Positions 16,914 to 25,252 of a stretch of 64,000 nucleotides of DNA are shown here, piece after piece (the first letter of the stretch is position 1; each line of letters begins with the position of its first letter). The DNA lies in contig CAYJPA010000007.1 of the NCBI GenBank assembly GCA_964371945.1, positions 24,235-88,234 on the forward strand. Direction: 5' to 3'. This stretch comes from CAYJPA01 sp964371945 (GTDB lineage: Bacteria > Chloroflexota > Chloroflexia > Thermomicrobiales > UBA6265). The translations under genes were made by a program, and so were the position numbers. The notes under the pieces were generated by a model. That model was not told the origin of the DNA, ran no database searches, and saw only the letters and a list, made by a program, of their open reading frames with translations.

Positions 16914-17705
16914 GTGATAGTCAACAAATCGAAGGCGAAAATGCTTGCCGGTGAAGCCGCGTTCGGGTTCGAGGTTGGGATGGGCTCTCCGCTCATCGCG
17001 GAGGCGCTGGCCGGGACCGGTATCGACTACATCCAAATCGACAACCAGCACGGAGACTGGGGACCGGACAGCACGATCGCCGCACTGATGGCCATCGAGA
17101 GTGGAGGCGCCACACCCATGGCTCGCGTCGCCCGCAACGACTACACCATGATCGGCCGCTTGCTCGACGAGGGTTGCATGGGCATCGTCGTACCGATGGT
17201 GCACACCGTGGAAGATGCCAAAGCAGCGGCGGACGCCGTCCGCTTTCCACCAATCGGTCAGCGTTCGTGCGGCTGGGGTCGGGTTGCCCGCAACGACGAC
17301 ACGTACTGGGATTGGATTGATGAGCAGGTGCTGCTGATGGTCCAGATTGAAAGCATCACCGCGGTCGAAAATGCGGAGGCAATTCTCTCAACTCCTGGTG
17401 TCGATGGCTGCTGGATTGGTCCTGCCGACCTCGCCTGGTCGATGGGTATCCACCCCAAGAACTCCGGCTCCGACGATCGCCATGCCCAGGCGGTTGCCCG
17501 CGCGCTGCAAGCTTGCAAGAACACCGGCAAAATCCCCGGCATCGCCTGTGGATCGCCCGAAGAAGCGGCCCGCCGTGCAACCGAAGGATTCCAGTTCCTC
17601 AACGCCGGCGGCGACCACACCTTGATCATGACTGCCGCGCGCGCCGGCGTGAAAACCGTCGGCCTTTTGGACGCTGGCGCGAAAGCCTCCGGAACGACCT
17701 ATTAG
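16914..17705 (+). CDS. HpcH/HpaI family aldolase
   Basis: Class II, metal-dependent aldolase of 263 aa, of the family that splits 2-keto-3-deoxy acids or 4-hydroxy-2-oxo acids into pyruvate plus an aldehyde. Visible motifs are IQIDNQHGDWGPD (catalytic His and metal region), MVQIESITAVENAEAIL (metal-binding Glu) and GCWIGPADLAWSMG (metal-binding Asp). The C-terminal FLNAGGDHTLI is typical. Pyruvate from this reaction could feed the E1-E2 enzymes encoded just upstream. GTG start. It is the last gene of the 8.1-17.7 kb same-strand cluster. Confidence 0.9.
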   Translation: MIVNKSKAKMLAGEAAFGFEVGMGSPLIAEALAGTGIDYIQIDNQHGDWGPDSTIAALMAIESGGATPMARVARNDYTMIGRLLDEGCMGIVVPMVHTVEDAKAAADAVRFPPIGQRSCGWGRVARNDDTYWDWIDEQVLLMVQIESITAVENAEAILSTPGVDGCWIGPADLAWSMGIHPKNSGSDDRHAQAVARALQACKNTGKIPGIACGSPEEAARRATEGFQFLNAGGDHTLIMTAARAGVKTVGLLDAGAKASGTTY

Positions 17706-17736
17706 GATTGGGAAACGAGCCCAAACAACCTGTGGC

Positions 17737-17756
17737 GGCGGGTCCGCGTGCCCGCC
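17737..17756. repeat. GC-rich hairpin
   Basis: GGCGGG (17737-17742) and CCCGCC (17751-17756) pair around an 8-base loop, downstream of the aldolase gene. It may help end that operon. The gap 17706-17975 holds this, the next repeat and no gene that I can support. Confidence 0.55.
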
Positions 17757-17820
17757 AGTTCATCAACCACACAGGTACGAATTGATAGCCAATTCACATT
17801 ACTGCGTCGATCTTTAGCAC

Positions 17821-17847
17821 GAGGCGGACACATAGGTCCGCCTCTAC
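17821..17847 (-). repeat. REP-like palindrome with GTAG foot (minus strand)
   Basis: GAGGCGGAC (17821-17829) and GTCCGCCTC (17836-17844) pair perfectly over a 6-base loop. CTAC at 17844-17847 means that, read on the minus strand, GTAG stands at the 5' foot of the hairpin. The layout matches 3495-3518. It lies between convergent operons. Confidence 0.68.
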
Positions 17848-17975
17848 GGAGATGGGGTAGCTCCAATCGACGGTGCCTGAACGACAGCAGCGCGATTTCG
17901 CAATCGGCGAAACTGTCGTCCGGGCCGAGCGCGGCGGTGGGCAGGGCATCGCTGACTTGGGCAGAGCTGGAGTCC

Positions 17976-19130
17976 TCACTCCCGCTCGTTCTTTTCGACA
18001 AATGAATAGTCAATCGACCCCGATGGGCCGCGCGTCAGGTTGAGACACACACCCGACATGTTGAACGAGAGCGATGCAGCGCCAGTTCGTTCGAATGCCT
18101 CGATCACGCGAATCACTCCGTCAGGGTCCCAGTCTCCACCCAACCGCCTGATCTCACTCTCGTCTAGCGCCGGTTCGATAACTGAATTGGGTCCGATACT
18201 CGCCAGATGGGCGAAAATCGTTTCTCGAGCCACTTGAAGCGAGACCGCTTCGAACCCGACTTTGTCGCCGGGCCGAAGTTGAGCGAACCGGTCGAGATCG
18301 GCGCCGATCACCGTCGCGATCTTGACGTACCCACCGACTGTTTGCCGGCCAGCCAGCAGCACGATCGGTTTCCCGTCGCCCGGCACCTGGATCGCACCGT
18401 GTGCGATTCCCTCGGAGATGAGATCGGCGCCGTGGAGGTGCGCGATCGATGGGCCGTCGAGCCGAACACCCTGCCGGTTCGATTTCGAGGAGACCGAGAA
18501 CTCCGAATTCAGGAATGTCGCGATGCCTGCATCGGTGAAGCGATCCGCTTGCGGTCCAAGAACGACCCGGGCAACGTGGCTCGTCGAGAGCTCGGGTGGA
18601 TCGACCAAGAGACGTCGACACAGGATCGCATCTCGCGAAATCCCAGCTCGGCCAATCGGTAGTTCATCTCCCGCCTTGAGCGGGCGTCCCTGCCAGCCGC
18701 CGAACCCACCGATCAGATCCGTGCTCCGGCTCCCCATCACCGGCTCGACGTCGATCCCTCCGGCGACGCAGAGATAGGCCCGCGCCCCGAGTCCGGCAGC
18801 ACCGGGATCAAAGCTGAACACGTCGCCCGCGCGAAAGTGGATCGGTTGCCAAAGCGGAAGAGGTTCCACGTTCCTTCGTGCGCCGAGGTCGCCACCTGTC
18901 ACCGCGATCACAACGTCGCTCGTGAAGCTCAGCTTCGGTCCGATCAGGGTGATCTCGAGCGCCGCCGCCCCTGGATCGTTGCCGAGCAACCGGTTCCCAA
19001 GAATCAGCGCCCCTCGATCGAGCACGCCGCCCGGCGCGACGCCGTAGCGGGCCTGACCTGTACGCCCGAGATCCTGCACGGTCGTCATCATTCCCGGCTG
19101 GATCACTTTGAGGAAGACGGACTCACCCAT
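17976..19130 (-). CDS. pxpC: 5-oxoprolinase subunit PxpC (biotin-dependent carboxyltransferase family, KipA-like)
   Basis: Subunit of the ATP-dependent prokaryotic 5-oxoprolinase, which hydrolyses 5-oxoproline (pyroglutamate) to glutamate; 384 aa from the chosen start. Family motifs are VIQPGMMTTVQDLGRTGQARYG at the N-terminus, GGVLDRGALILGNRLLGN, and VMGSRSTDLIGGFGGWQGRPL. ATG at 19130 is chosen because MGESVFLKVIQPG matches the usual start and overlaps the PxpB stop by 8 bases, showing translational coupling. The order pxpA-pxpB-pxpC on one strand is the standard arrangement. Confidence 0.93.
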   Translation of the reverse strand: MGESVFLKVIQPGMMTTVQDLGRTGQARYGVAPGGVLDRGALILGNRLLGNDPGAAALEITLIGPKLSFTSDVVIAVTGGDLGARRNVEPLPLWQPIHFRAGDVFSFDPGAAGLGARAYLCVAGGIDVEPVMGSRSTDLIGGFGGWQGRPLKAGDELPIGRAGISRDAILCRRLLVDPPELSTSHVARVVLGPQADRFTDAGIATFLNSEFSVSSKSNRQGVRLDGPSIAHLHGADLISEGIAHGAIQVPGDGKPIVLLAGRQTVGGYVKIATVIGADLDRFAQLRPGDKVGFEAVSLQVARETIFAHLASIGPNSVIEPALDESEIRRLGGDWDPDGVIRVIEAFERTGAASLSFNMSGVCLNLTRGPSGSIDYSFVEKNERE

Positions 19131-19845
19131 CGCCGGATTCCAGGGCGACGAAACGATCGCGATCGATCGGGGCAAATCGAACCTGATCGCCCGCCTGCAA
19201 CAAAAACGGCTCGTCTCGATTCGGATCGAACATCTTCAGCGGCGTGCGTCCGATGAGTCGCCAGCCGCCGGGCGATTCGGACGGGTAAACGCCTGTTTGG
19301 GCGCCACCGACCGCGACACTGCCAGCTGGCACTCGTGTTCGCGGATTCTCGAGTCGTGGAATCGTCAATTCGGGCGCGAGCCCGAGAAGATACGCCCAGC
19401 CGGGTGAAAATCCCATGCACGCGACCTTATAGTCACCGCCCGCGTGCCGTCGAATCACTTCGTCGCGGCTCAGTCCTAACTCCCAACCCATGTCGAGCAG
19501 GTCGGGCCCGTACTCGCCGCCGTATGCAACAGGGATGATGACCACCCGCGCGTCTCGATCCGGTCCACTGATCCCGGAGCTCGCAATCCGGCGGATGGCC
19601 GCCTCGAGCGCGTCCCCATCGGTTGCTAACGGGTCGAACTCGATCAATATCGTGGAGTACGAGGGAACGGTGTCAACCACACCCTTCAACTCTGCACGAT
19701 CAAGTGCATGAGTGAGCGCAACGACGGCATCCACGACCTCAGCGTCAATTACGCGCCCGTCGCCGGCTCGGACCAAAAGCGCCGCCTCCGCCAGTGGCGC
19801 AAAGCTCAACTCATATCCGAATCCAATCGTGGGAACCTCGTTCAT
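19123..19845 (-). CDS. pxpB: 5-oxoprolinase subunit PxpB (KipI/allophanate hydrolase subunit 1 family)
   Basis: 240 aa; partner of PxpC in 5-oxoproline hydrolysis. Visible signatures are SILIEFDPLATDGDALEAAI (the YxSllvxfDP region), GYKVACMGFSPGW-like text here reading YKVACMGFSPGWAYLLG, PRLENPRTRVPAGSVAVGG, and YPSESPGGWRLIGRTPLKMFD. These are among the most conserved blocks of the KipI family. It overlaps PxpA by 4 bases (ATGA) and PxpC by 8 bases. In Bacillus, KipI also inhibits a sporulation kinase, but the full pxpABC set here favours the metabolic role. Confidence 0.94.
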   Translation of the reverse strand: MNEVPTIGFGYELSFAPLAEAALLVRAGDGRVIDAEVVDAVVALTHALDRAELKGVVDTVPSYSTILIEFDPLATDGDALEAAIRRIASSGISGPDRDARVVIIPVAYGGEYGPDLLDMGWELGLSRDEVIRRHAGGDYKVACMGFSPGWAYLLGLAPELTIPRLENPRTRVPAGSVAVGGAQTGVYPSESPGGWRLIGRTPLKMFDPNRDEPFLLQAGDQVRFAPIDRDRFVALESGDG

Positions 19846-20603
19846 GCGGAAGGAGCCCGGATTGCGACGCCGGCGGCGATCAATCCTTCTCGAACCGCCT
19901 GGACAATCTCGACCGCGCCGGCGGTATCCGAATGCGTGCAGATCGTGTCTGGCTGGAGCTCGAGCTCAGTTCCGTCAATCGCGGTCAACTTCCCCTCGGT
20001 AACCAACCGCACAATCCGTCCCGCCGCGACGGCTGGATCCGTGATCATCGCACCAGGCAGGCGGCGATTCACGAGACTTCCGTCGGCGTTGTACGCCCGG
20101 TCGGCGAAGGCCTCTTTGGCGACGCGGAGCCCTGCCGATTCGGCCGCACTGAGCAACTCGGACCCCGGCATCGCAAAAAAGAGGAGGTGAGGATCGAACG
20201 CTTTGACCGCGGACACGATTGCTGCCGCAATCTCTGCATCATGATGCGCGATGTTGCTGAGCGCGCCGTGCGGCTTGACATGCTGCATCCGGAGCCCGGC
20301 CGCGCGGCAAAAGGCCTCGAGCCCACCCAGTTGATAGAGCGTGTCTGTTCGAATCTCGTCCGGTGTGCACGAGATCGGCCGCCGGCCAAAACCGACTAGG
20401 TCGGGCAGTCCAGGGTGCGCGCCGACCGCAATCCCATGTGACTTGCACGCTGTAATTGTGCGTTCAAGCGTTCGCGGATCACCGCCATGGAAACCGCATG
20501 CGACATTCGCGCTCGACAGCATCGGGAAGAGCTCGGCGTCGTAACCAATGGTGTACGCGCCGAAACTCTCGCCGAGATCGCTATTTAGATCGATTGAGAT
20601 CAT
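19842..20603 (-). CDS. pxpA: 5-oxoprolinase subunit PxpA (LamB/YcsF family)
   Basis: 253 aa; first subunit of prokaryotic 5-oxoprolinase. The start SIDLNSDLGESFGAY, then ANVACGFHGGDP, VGAHPGLPDLVGFGRR and HVKPHGALSN are the four hallmark blocks. They carry the conserved acidic and His residues of the divergent deacetylase-like barrel. ATG at 20603 is preferred over an in-frame GTG at 20609 because family members begin just before the IDLNxDLGE block. It is followed by pxpB with a 4-base overlap. Gamma-glutamyltransferase is encoded 83 bases upstream on the same strand. Confidence 0.94.
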   Translation of the reverse strand: MISIDLNSDLGESFGAYTIGYDAELFPMLSSANVACGFHGGDPRTLERTITACKSHGIAVGAHPGLPDLVGFGRRPISCTPDEIRTDTLYQLGGLEAFCRAAGLRMQHVKPHGALSNIAHHDAEIAAAIVSAVKAFDPHLLFFAMPGSELLSAAESAGLRVAKEAFADRAYNADGSLVNRRLPGAMITDPAVAAGRIVRLVTEGKLTAIDGTELELQPDTICTHSDTAGAVEIVQAVREGLIAAGVAIRAPSA

Positions 20604-20686
20604 GGTCACCGCATCCGGGGTCTGGTCAGAAGGCCGATGGCTCCAACTCTAGCCGAAACAAGCCCCGAACGCGGCTCCCAGTTTGA

Positions 20687-22321
20687 TTACCATCCGAGCG
20701 CGTAGCCATCGCGGCGTGGATCCGCGCCACCCATAAGGGCGCCACTGTCGGGATCGAGCATGATTCCCTGACCCCCGCCGACCATATACGAGTAGTCATC
20801 GAGCACCCGCGGCGTGTGCCCAAGCGCGATCAGCTCATCGCGAACGACTTTCGGTATGCGGGCTTCGATCTCAACGGTCGTCGCCTCGTAGGTCCGGACA
20901 CGTGGCGCTTCGATCGCGGCCTGAATGCTGAAACCGTGATCGATGACGTTCGAGATCATCTGGGGCGTCGTTTCCAGAATGCCGAACGAGCCCGGTGTGC
21001 CGATCACCATGAAGAGATCGTCGCCGTGATTCACCGTGGCCGGAGCCATGCACATCTCGATTTTTTTGCGCGGTGCGATCACGTTCGAGCTGTCGGGATG
21101 GAGATCGAACCAATAGTTGAAGTTATTCAGCATCATTCCGGTGTCGCCGATCATGACCCCACTGCCAAAGCCGTCGCCGAGACTCTGCGTCACCGCGACG
21201 CCGTTTCCTTCACCATCGATCACATCGAAATGCGTCGTGCACTCCTTCAGCAATCGCTGGGGCTCGCCCGCAAGGATTGAGCCGGTCGGCGGCGTTCCCA
21301 TGTACCGTTCACCTTCGCTGAGGGCCGCCCGGTTCGGATCGATCAGTCCCCGCCGGTGATCCGCGTACTCCTTCGAGATCAGTCCATCGATCGGGATATC
21401 GATTCGTGCGGTGTACTCGATCCGATCAGCGACTGAAAGCTTCATCGCCTCCATCAGCAAATGAAGGGTGTGGGAGCTGTTCTGCCCACTCGTGGCGAGA
21501 TCGAACGCTTCGAGAATATTGAAGGTTTGCAGATACTGGAAGCCGGAGCATGGCGGTGGAGGGCAGAAGATGGTGTAACCCCGGTAAGTCGTCCTGATCG
21601 GCTCCGTCCATTCCGGCCGGTAATCGGCGAGATCATCCGCGGTCAAGATTCCGCCACGTTCTTGGAGTGCGGAGGCGATTCGTTTGGCCAGCGCCCCCCG
21701 GTAGAACGATTCGATACCGCCATCGATCAAGTCCTTCAATGTCTGAGCGAGCAGCGGTTGCTTGATGATTGAGCCGCTCGCGGGAGCAGTGCCCTCCCTC
21801 ATAAAAACATGCTTCGTCTCGTCCGTGAGGTTTCCGCCGTTTAGCGCGGCACGGTAGAAATATTGGTTCTTGATCGAGATCGGAATCCCGCCGGCGGCAT
21901 ACTCGATCGCCGGTGCAAGCACTGTCGCGAGATCGAGCTTGCCGTACTCGGCGTGGGCGGTTAGCCAGCCGGCGCAATTGCTGGGCACGAGTCCCGATTT
22001 CGGACCATGCCCCTTGTCCTCTTCGCCGTCGAAAATCTCGGGCGTGGCCGCCGCTGGCGCTGGACCGATGTAATCCAATGCGCGCGTCTTTTTCGTCGAG
22101 GCCTCGTGGACCATCATGTACCCGCAACCAGCCAAACCGGACATATATGGCTCGGCCACATTGAGTGCCGCCGCGATCGCCACCGCCGCGTCGACCGCGT
22201 GCCCGCCCTGCTGCAGCATTCGCAGCCCGGCAACCGAGGCCAGGTAGTGCGCGGATGAAACCATCCCATGCGTGCCCATGATCACCGGACGATGCGTCAA
22301 TCCACGATTCGGCCAAGCCAT
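20687..22321 (-). CDS. ggt: Gamma-glutamyltransferase family protein
   Basis: Ntn-hydrolase of 544 aa that autocleaves to a large and a small subunit and hydrolyses or transfers gamma-glutamyl groups. The nucleophile Thr is visible in KECTTHFDVIDGEGNGVAV, with GFGSGVMIGDTGMMLNN downstream as in the small subunit. The large subunit shows GGHAVDAAVAIAAALNV and LVPSNCAGW. No signal peptide is visible, so a cytoplasmic location is likely, unlike E. coli Ggt. ATG at 22321 follows GAGGGAGAG. It lies directly upstream of pxpABC; gamma-glutamyl products may give 5-oxoproline, the substrate of that complex. Cephalosporin acylases share the fold and are an alternative. Confidence 0.9.
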   Translation of the reverse strand: MAWPNRGLTHRPVIMGTHGMVSSAHYLASVAGLRMLQQGGHAVDAAVAIAAALNVAEPYMSGLAGCGYMMVHEASTKKTRALDYIGPAPAAATPEIFDGEEDKGHGPKSGLVPSNCAGWLTAHAEYGKLDLATVLAPAIEYAAGGIPISIKNQYFYRAALNGGNLTDETKHVFMREGTAPASGSIIKQPLLAQTLKDLIDGGIESFYRGALAKRIASALQERGGILTADDLADYRPEWTEPIRTTYRGYTIFCPPPPCSGFQYLQTFNILEAFDLATSGQNSSHTLHLLMEAMKLSVADRIEYTARIDIPIDGLISKEYADHRRGLIDPNRAALSEGERYMGTPPTGSILAGEPQRLLKECTTHFDVIDGEGNGVAVTQSLGDGFGSGVMIGDTGMMLNNFNYWFDLHPDSSNVIAPRKKIEMCMAPATVNHGDDLFMVIGTPGSFGILETTPQMISNVIDHGFSIQAAIEAPRVRTYEATTVEIEARIPKVVRDELIALGHTPRVLDDYSYMVGGGQGIMLDPDSGALMGGADPRRDGYALGW

Positions 22322-22577
22322 GTCTCTCTCCCTCACCCTGAGCGCTGCTTACATCACCGCGAAAAGAAGTTTCTTGTTCGAGGTCCGCATTATCGCGAAA
22401 AACGAACGATCGTGGGCGCGATCGGAAACGTGGAGCATTGAAATCACGTCTCGGTCTGAAGAGCGGTTGCTTGCAACAGGTTTGTGGTTGTAGCGTCGGC
22501 CCTGTATGGCCTCCCGTTGAAAATCAGGATGCTAAAGCAAGCTTCGTAGTCTCTTTCAATCGGATTGGCAAGAAGAA

Positions 22578-22599
22578 AGGCGGCCCCGTGAGGCCGCCT
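22578..22599 (-). terminator. Intrinsic terminator-like hairpin for the minus-strand hydrolase gene
   Basis: AGGCGGCC (22578-22585) and GGCCGCCT (22592-22599) form an 8-pair stem with a 6-base loop. Read on the minus strand it is followed by TTCTTCTTG, a T-rich run. It starts 31 bases past the stop of the alpha/beta hydrolase gene. The remainder of the 309-base gap 22322-22630 shows no gene. Confidence 0.68.
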
Positions 22600-22630
22600 C
22601 TTCGCGGAGACTCCTGTCGAACAGGACGAT

Positions 22631-23455
22631 TTAGATTTTGAGGAATTCGATCACCTTGGCGACTGCCTCGTCGGCACGCTCGAACAAAACGCCGTGGCCG
22701 CAGCCTTTCAGAAGGTAGAGCTCGGCGCCCGGAATGCCTTCCGCGATCTTGCGCGCGCCCGCGCCACCCGGTCCACAGTCGAGCGGGGTCAACGGGTCCT
22801 CGTCGCCGTGCAGCACCAGTGTCTTAGCCGTGATTGCGCCGAGCAGTCCGGTGACATCGGTTTCGGCCATGGCGTCGCAGGCGTCGGCGAAGACGCTCAG
22901 TGTCGCGTTTCGGGTGATCGATTCCTGCATCCAGCTCAACGAATGCAAATTGCCGCTGCTCACCATCTCGTCCAAATAGGCGCGCGAAAACGCGTGGGTC
23001 AGCAGCATCAACGCCAGTTCTTCGGATCCGAGTCCGAATTCCTGCGCGGTTCGTTTCCAGAGGTGGAAGAAGGTGCGCGACATCCAGTCGCATTTCGCGA
23101 CCGCGCCATTGAAGACCAAACGGTCAACCTTCTCCGGGTAGCGTGCGCCGAATAGGCAGGCGATAAATCCGCCCATCGAGCCGCCGTGGACATGGCACTT
23201 TTCGATTCCGAGCACATTCAGCAGCTCGGCCATGTCGTCGACCCAGGTCTCCATCGTGTATTTCTGGTCTGGACGGTCGCTCTGGCCGTAGCCACGGTGA
23301 TCGAAATCGATCACCGTGAAGTGCTCTTTCATGTGCGGGGTGATCAGAGAATACCCCTCGTGCCCGTTGACCGCGCCGCCAATCTGAATGACTGTCGGTC
23401 CGGTTCCGTTGATCTCGTAATACATCTGGATTCCGTTGACCGTCGCGAACGCCAT
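22631..23455 (-). CDS. Alpha/beta hydrolase
   Basis: Alpha/beta-hydrolase-fold enzyme of 274 aa. The oxyanion-loop start is IQIGGAVNG. The nucleophile elbow reads VHGGSMGGFIAC (Ser at about residue 98); the acid is Asp in HGDEDPLTP and the base is His in GCGHGVLFER. It is close to 3-oxoadipate enol-lactonase and proline-iminopeptidase-like hydrolases, but nothing fixes the substrate. ATG follows GAGGGAGG. It is on the same strand as, and 27 bases downstream of, the SDR gene, so the two probably form an operon. Confidence 0.88.
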   Translation of the reverse strand: MAFATVNGIQMYYEINGTGPTVIQIGGAVNGHEGYSLITPHMKEHFTVIDFDHRGYGQSDRPDQKYTMETWVDDMAELLNVLGIEKCHVHGGSMGGFIACLFGARYPEKVDRLVFNGAVAKCDWMSRTFFHLWKRTAQEFGLGSEELALMLLTHAFSRAYLDEMVSSGNLHSLSWMQESITRNATLSVFADACDAMAETDVTGLLGAITAKTLVLHGDEDPLTPLDCGPGGAGARKIAEGIPGAELYLLKGCGHGVLFERADEAVAKVIEFLKI

Positions 23456-23482
23456 TGCAGCCTCCCTCTCTTCTGAATCGAG

Positions 23483-24274
23483 CTACTCGGGAACGTTGTA
23501 GACATAGGCGGTGATTCCGCCGCAGACCATGATGTTCTGACCCGTGATATACGAGGCTTCGTCTGACGCGAGGAACAAGAACGCGTTTGCGACATCCACG
23601 GCCGCGGCCAGACGGTTCATCGGGACGACGGGAAACTTCTCCCTGAACTGCTCCATTAGCTCTTCTCCAACAAGCTGGGTCGAGCGCGGTGTATCGGCTG
23701 GACCAGGTCCGACGCCGTTGACCCGGATCTTGTGCTTGGCGAGCTCGACCGCCATCACCTTGATCAATCCGGCGATCCCGGCTTTGGTGGCCACATACGA
23801 GGCAAACTCGGCGCCGGCGCCATTCGAGTTAATCGACGTGGTGTAGAGGATCGAGCCGCCTCCGGTCTTCACCATCGCTCGCGCAAATCGTTGCCCGAGG
23901 ATGTATGAGGCAGTCAAATTGACGCTCAAATCCGAGAACCAAGTTTCATCGCTGAGCTCGAGGAACTTCTCGGGACCATGAAACGGAGCGGCGTTACTGA
24001 CCACGACATCGATCTTGCCATCGACAAATGCCAGCGTGTCCGCCACAAGCTTCTCGCAAGCCTCGATCTTCCCCACATCGGACTGTAATGCCAGCGCGCT
24101 CGCGCCGAGGGCTTCGACCTCGGCTTTGACCGATTCGGCCTTCTCCAACCGGATATCGGCGAGCACGATCTTGCTCGCCCCCTCTTCCGCGAACCGGATC
24201 GCGGTCGCACGACCGAATCCGCTTCCTCCGCCGGTGATCACCGCCGTTCGCCCCTGCAATCTTGGTCCAGCCAT
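23483..24274 (-). CDS. SDR family oxidoreductase
   Basis: Classical short-chain dehydrogenase, 263 aa. The cofactor motif TGGGSGFGRA is at about residue 13. Further blocks are VSNAAPF, the Ser of the active site in LYTTSINSNGAG, the catalytic YVATK, and the C-terminal SYITGQNIMVCGG. Unlike the SDR at 8.8-9.7 kb, the catalytic tetrad is intact. ATG at 24274 is chosen because GAGGGGAGAAC lies just upstream; the 13 residues of the longer form are not family-like. First gene of a two-gene operon with the alpha/beta hydrolase. Confidence 0.9.
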   Translation of the reverse strand: MAGPRLQGRTAVITGGGSGFGRATAIRFAEEGASKIVLADIRLEKAESVKAEVEALGASALALQSDVGKIEACEKLVADTLAFVDGKIDVVVSNAAPFHGPEKFLELSDETWFSDLSVNLTASYILGQRFARAMVKTGGGSILYTTSINSNGAGAEFASYVATKAGIAGLIKVMAVELAKHKIRVNGVGPGPADTPRSTQLVGEELMEQFREKFPVVPMNRLAAAVDVANAFLFLASDEASYITGQNIMVCGGITAYVYNVPE

Positions 24275-24380
24275 TGTTCTCCCCTCTTCTATCTCCGTTT
24301 GACCGTATCCCATTCTCCTGGGAAGATCAGTCCGCCTTCACGATTCGCGCGTTCATGTGACTTGACTCGAGGGAGCCATT

Positions 24381-25247
24381 GTGGGACTGCCACTTCGATT
24401 TGGGATCATCCGCAACAACATCCTGTCGTGGGATGAAACGATCGCGCAATGGCAACGATTCGAAACGGCCGGGTTCGACAGCGTTTGGAATTGCGACCAC
24501 TTCATGCGTCCGAGCGATCCGGGCGGGCCGCACATGGACTCCTGGATGATTCTGGCCGCGGTTGCTGCACAGACCAGCCGGCTGCGAATCGGCGTGCTCG
24601 TCAGTTGCAACACATTTCGTCATCCCGCCCTGCTGGCGAAACAGGCGGTCACCGTTGACCACATCTCGAACGGCAGATTGGAGCTCGGCATCGGTGCCGG
24701 ATGGTTCAGAGCGGAGCACGACGCCTACGGCATCCCATTTCCGGCGGCAAAAGAGCTGGTCGATCAATTCGAAGAAGCGGTCGAGTTGATCGATCTTCTT
24801 ATGCGGCAGGACGTTTCGACCTACAGCGGACGCTACTACCAACTCAACGAGGCGCCGTTCCGCCCACGCCCCATCCAGCAGCCGAGTCCGCCCTTCACGC
24901 TCGGCGCGCACGGCCCTCGCATGCTTCGTTTGGTCGCCAGACACGCAGACCGCTGGAATTCGTACGGAAGCGTCGACGAGATTCGAGAGCGGAACGCCAC
25001 GATCGACCGCAATTGCCACGAAATCGGCCGCGATCCATCCGAGATCATCCGATCCCTCTACGGTTGGCCGAAGATCATCGGAATCGATCCGTGGTCGTCG
25101 ATCGACGCCTTTTCGGAAGCCGTTTCGCGCTATCGCGTGGCCGGAATCAACGAGTTCATCTTCGAGCCGCCGATCGACGGTCAATGGGAAACGATGGAGC
25201 GCATCTGCGCCGATCTCATTCCAAAACTGCGAGCCGAATCCGCCTGA
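24381..25247 (+). CDS. LLM class flavin-dependent (F420 or FMN) oxidoreductase
   Basis: Bacterial luciferase-like TIM-barrel oxidoreductase of 288 aa. Typical blocks are FETAGFDSVWNCDHFM, RIGVLVSCNTFRHPALLAKQA, LELGIGAGWFRAEH and PPFTLGAHGPRMLRLVARHAD. Members with this pattern are often F420-dependent in Actinobacteria and Chloroflexota, although FMN monooxygenases share it. GTG start after GAGGGAG. It is divergent from the SDR operon and convergent with the binding protein that ends 5 bases away. Substrate unknown. Confidence 0.9.
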   Translation: MGLPLRFGIIRNNILSWDETIAQWQRFETAGFDSVWNCDHFMRPSDPGGPHMDSWMILAAVAAQTSRLRIGVLVSCNTFRHPALLAKQAVTVDHISNGRLELGIGAGWFRAEHDAYGIPFPAAKELVDQFEEAVELIDLLMRQDVSTYSGRYYQLNEAPFRPRPIQQPSPPFTLGAHGPRMLRLVARHADRWNSYGSVDEIRERNATIDRNCHEIGRDPSEIIRSLYGWPKIIGIDPWSSIDAFSEAVSRYRVAGINEFIFEPPIDGQWETMERICADLIPKLRAESA

Positions 25248-25252
25248 CCTTC

